From contig JBIOVI010000037.1 of the NCBI GenBank assembly GCA_044867645.1, forward strand, positions 73,047 to 137,046: a stretch of 64,000 bases of DNA, written 5' to 3'. The notes under the pieces were generated by a model. The model searched no databases and was not told where the DNA came from. It saw nothing but the letters and a program-made list of their open reading frames with translations. Source of the DNA: VRUE01 sp044867645 (GTDB lineage: Bacteria; Actinomycetota; Thermoleophilia; Solirubrobacterales; 70-9). Shown here in pieces: positions 61,190 through 64,000 of the stretch (within the stretch, counting starts at the first letter, position 1; every line of letters starts with the position of its first letter). Both the position numbers and the translations under genes were made by a program.

Positions 61190-61543
61190 TCAGGACTCAG
61201 CGGTACGGCCACGCATCCGGTTGACGAGCCGCCTCGTCTGCCGGCGCTTTCGACGCAACGCTCGATGCTTCTTGACCTGGCGCCGGATGTCCTCCGCAAG
61301 CTCGTGGATCGTGTGCGACATCTCCGGCGAGGCCTCCTTGGCATGCAGCGTGACGCCCTTCAGCCGTAGCGTCGCCTCCGCCACCTGGCTGTCGGCAATT
61401 GCCGGATTGCGCTCCTCCCAGACCGTCACATCTAGCATTGCCAGTTCGGAGACCTGCCTGCCGACGCGGCGGAATCGCTTGAAGACGTGGTCTCGCAGCT
61501 CCTCGTCGACATCGACGTTGCGCCCCCGCACCTCGATCCGCAT
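61190..61543 (-). CDS. hpf: Ribosome hibernation-promoting factor / RaiA family, short form
   Basis: A 117-residue protein of the HPF/YfiA family that binds the 30S decoding region of resting ribosomes. MRIEVRGRNVDVDEELRDHV, VTVWEERNPAIADSQVAEATLRLKG (pieces VTVWEERNPAIAD, VAEATLRLKG), LHAKEASPEMSHTIHELAEDIRRQVKKHR with a basic C-terminal tail are consistent. It lacks the C-terminal dimerisation domain of long HPF. AAAGGAGG directly upstream supports the ATG at 61543; TAGCAT further upstream could be its -10. Confidence 0.88.
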   Translation of the reverse strand: MRIEVRGRNVDVDEELRDHVFKRFRRVGRQVSELAMLDVTVWEERNPAIADSQVAEATLRLKGVTLHAKEASPEMSHTIHELAEDIRRQVKKHRALRRKRRQTRRLVNRMRGRTAES

Positions 61544-61605
61544 ATTGGCCTCCTTTGTTGGTCTACCTCGATGCTACGCCTGTACCCGCTGCTAGGCAAG
61601 AAAAG

Positions 61606-62250
61606 TCAAAGGCGGCGCGTGAACGTGATTGTGGCGATCCGGGTGGCGCCAGCTCGGCGTAGAGCGTAGGCGCAGGCGGAAAGCGTGGCGCCGGTGGTCA
61701 GGACGTCGTCGATCAAGAGGACGCTGCGGGGGACTTCGCCCCCGGTGCGGATCAGGGGTGGGTGGCCGATGCGCTGGGCGCGGCGCTTGCCCACCTGGCG
61801 GCTCGTACCCGAGCGAGCGAGGCAAGCCGCGATGGGAAGGTCCGTCTTCTCAGCCAGTGCCGCTGCTATCTCGGCAGCGGGGTCGAAGCCGCGTGCTAGC
61901 GAGCGCAGCGGTGCGGTGGGAACCGGGACGATGGTTCCGCTCAGCAGCTCGGCAGGAACCAGCCAGTGGATGCGCTCCGCCATCAGGCCCGCGACCGGCA
62001 GCAGACGACGGAACTTGAGCGCCGTCACGAGCCCACGTGCGACTCCCTCGTGCGGCGCCGCCGACCAGACGCGGTCGAGGCCCGGCGGTCCGGCGCCGCG
62101 AAGCGGCTCGGCGGCGGCGAGGCGCCGCGCGCAGCGCGTGCAGACGATCGCCTCGACGCGACAGGAGCGGCCGCAGGCGGCACAGAGAGGCGGCGCCAAC
62201 CCGGCGGCGACTGCATGCAGGAGCTTCACGCGCCGATCGTCGAGACCCAC
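61606..62250 (-). CDS. ComF family phosphoribosyltransferase-like protein
   Basis: A 214-residue ComF-type protein. An N-terminal four-Cys zinc motif (PPLCAACGRSCR and IVCTRCARRL) is followed by a type I phosphoribosyltransferase fold: LKFRRLLPVAGLMAERI, TIVPVPTAPLRSLARGFDPAAEIAAALA and the PRPP loop VLLIDDVLTTGATLSACAYAL. ComF family proteins take part in DNA uptake in competent bacteria, though many members have unknown roles. GTG start at 62250. Confidence 0.88.
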   Translation of the reverse strand: MGLDDRRVKLLHAVAAGLAPPLCAACGRSCRVEAIVCTRCARRLAAAEPLRGAGPPGLDRVWSAAPHEGVARGLVTALKFRRLLPVAGLMAERIHWLVPAELLSGTIVPVPTAPLRSLARGFDPAAEIAAALAEKTDLPIAACLARSGTSRQVGKRRAQRIGHPPLIRTGGEVPRSVLLIDDVLTTGATLSACAYALRRAGATRIATITFTRRL

Positions 62251-62333
62251 AGCACACCTGTGGTGCGCCAGACGTCAGGACTTCGTCAATTCTCAGTGAA
62301 TCTGCTGTGACGCCCAGCGTGTGTGCGACCGAG

Positions 62334-63347
62334 CTACGGCTGGTCCCCAGCGCGCGCCGAGATGCCGCCGATCAGAATCGCGCGTGAGGGCAGCTCGGCC
62401 CCTTCGAGCAGGATCGAGTCGCGGATGAGGGCGCCGTCGCCGACCCGACAGCCGTCTCCGAGGATCGCCGGTCCCTCGATCCGCACATCCTTGCCGAGCT
62501 CCACGCCGGCACCGATCAGAGCGGGGGGCGTCACCTCTGTCCCATCGAGCGGGCTGGCGGCCCGCACTCCCTCTGCCACCTCAGGGGCACTCGGGTCGAC
62601 CGCGACCTTTCCCTGCAGCGCATCGAGGTTCCCCTGGCGCAGCTCGTCGAGGTTGCCGATGTCGTTCCAGTAGGCGTCGATCTCGTGTGAGTAGAACGGG
62701 AAGTCGGCCTCCAGCAATGCGGGAAAGATGTCCATCGCCCAGTCGGCGAACTCCGGCGCGTCGTCGAGACCCGCCGCCACGCTGGTTCCCGGCTCGGGGA
62801 AGAAGTCGAAGACCTCGGAGCGGAACATGTAGATACAGGTGTTGGCGAGATCGGAGAGCGCCTCGGCCGGGTCGGGCTTCTCCTGAAACCCCTGGATGCG
62901 CCCACCCTCATCGGCGATCACGACCCCGAACTGATCGGTGTCGGGGACCCGTTTGGTGGCCAGCGTCGCCAGCCCGTCGTGGGATTCGTGGAACTTGCGC
63001 ATGGCGCCGAAGTCGATGTCGGTGAGCGCGTCCCCCGCTACGACCAAAAGGTTGTCGCCGAGAAACTCGGCCGCTTTGCGAACGCCGCCGGCGGTGCCGA
63101 GAAGCTGTTCCTCGTGGCTGTAGGAGAGGTCGATGCCGAACGCGGAGCCGTCGCCGAAATGGCCCTCGATCGTCTCCGGGAACCAGTGCAGGTTGGCGAT
63201 TGCCTCGGTGAAGCCGTGGCGGGCGAGCAAGCGCACGGTGTGCTCCATCACCGGCCGGTTCAGCACCGGCACCATCGGCTTCGGCATCCCGTAGGTGATC
63301 GGGCGCAGCCGGGTGCCGAGCCCGGCGGCCAAAATCATCGCTCTCAT
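62334..63347 (-). CDS. NDP-sugar pyrophosphorylase (mannose-1-phosphate guanylyltransferase type)
   Basis: A 337-residue nucleotidyltransferase. LAAGLGTRLRPITYGMPKPMVPVLNRP gives the nucleotide-binding and Lys motif, ANLHWFPETIEGHFGDGSAFG and LLVVAGDALTDIDFG the catalytic Asp. The C-terminal part (about 250-330) has left-handed beta-helix-like hexapeptides (IGAGVELGKDVRIEGPAILGDG). GMP-mannose or a related sugar nucleotide is likely, but glucose cannot be excluded. The gene begins at the ahcY stop, so the two are in one operon. Confidence 0.85.
   Translation of the reverse strand: MRAMILAAGLGTRLRPITYGMPKPMVPVLNRPVMEHTVRLLARHGFTEAIANLHWFPETIEGHFGDGSAFGIDLSYSHEEQLLGTAGGVRKAAEFLGDNLLVVAGDALTDIDFGAMRKFHESHDGLATLATKRVPDTDQFGVVIADEGGRIQGFQEKPDPAEALSDLANTCIYMFRSEVFDFFPEPGTSVAAGLDDAPEFADWAMDIFPALLEADFPFYSHEIDAYWNDIGNLDELRQGNLDALQGKVAVDPSAPEVAEGVRAASPLDGTEVTPPALIGAGVELGKDVRIEGPAILGDGCRVGDGALIRDSILLEGAELPSRAILIGGISARAGDQP

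Positions 63348-64000
<653 letters not shown>

Overview
This 64-kb window is GC-rich, densely coding chromosomal DNA of an actinobacterium. Gene content and order suggest the class Thermoleophilia (Solirubrobacterales-like): uvrC followed by a probable rapZ, FtsE-FtsX-S41 protease-RNB nuclease-SmpB, TadE-like genes, GAP-family and Rpf proteins. The class-level placement is inferred from gene content. No rRNA, tRNA, CRISPR array, insertion sequence or phage gene was seen. About twenty operon-leading genes have a TANNNT -10 box ending only 6 to 9 bases before the start codon, so leaderless mRNAs appear to be the rule.

Layout. 1-2 kb: uvrC and the start of a probable rapZ. 2-8.4 kb: an accessory stretch with a crotonase, two tandem cupredoxin lipoproteins, a SnoaL-like protein, a GT87-like membrane enzyme, a HicA/HicB-like pair, a GNAT acetyltransferase, a DUF998 protein and a MaoC dehydratase whose 3' end recurs twice as decayed copies. 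8.4-11.6 kb: a Tad-related cell-surface cluster with an unusual TadG-like/VanY/lytic-transglycosylase fusion. 12-29 kb: a phosphate and polyphosphate island with a PiT transporter and its DUF47 partner, polyphosphate kinase, a PHP-glycosyltransferase fusion, a CHAD protein split over two overlapping genes, exopolyphosphatase, a phosphoesterase, phoU-pstBACS, a winged-helix response regulator and uppP. Two matching PHO-box-like repeats occur there, one before pstS and one before a probable small RNA. 29-38 kb: HD protein, Rpf-like protein, purU, cytochrome P450, ABC-F, GAP and OsmC genes (divergent, with a 19-bp inverted repeat between them), MBL-fold protein and DUF1697. 38-46.4 kb: tmRNA, a disulfide oxidoreductase, a membrane-anchored helix-hairpin-helix protein, smpB, an RNB nuclease, an S41 protease and ftsXE. 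46.6-64 kb: transketolase, nadA, a divergent Fpg/Nei glycosylase, nadC, an ECF sigma factor coupled to ogt, prfB with its programmed frameshift, a methyltransferase, secA, a secreted protein of atypical codon use, HPF, comF, a nucleotidyltransferase and the 3' part of ahcY.

How the parts fit. Phosphate would be taken up by PiT or the Pst ABC system, stored by Ppk, released by Ppx and possibly bound by the CHAD pair. The response regulator is the obvious candidate for controlling the two PHO boxes. tmRNA and SmpB sit 3 kb apart and form the trans-translation system. FtsEX, the S41 protease, the Rpf-like protein and the VanY/SLT fusion all act at the cell wall. The most interesting items are the candidate phosphate-regulated small RNA (28.08-28.21 kb), the repeated maoC 3' ends flanking accessory genes, the TadG-VanY-SLT fusion, the divergent 19-bp inverted repeat, and the tmRNA-DUF1697 junction.
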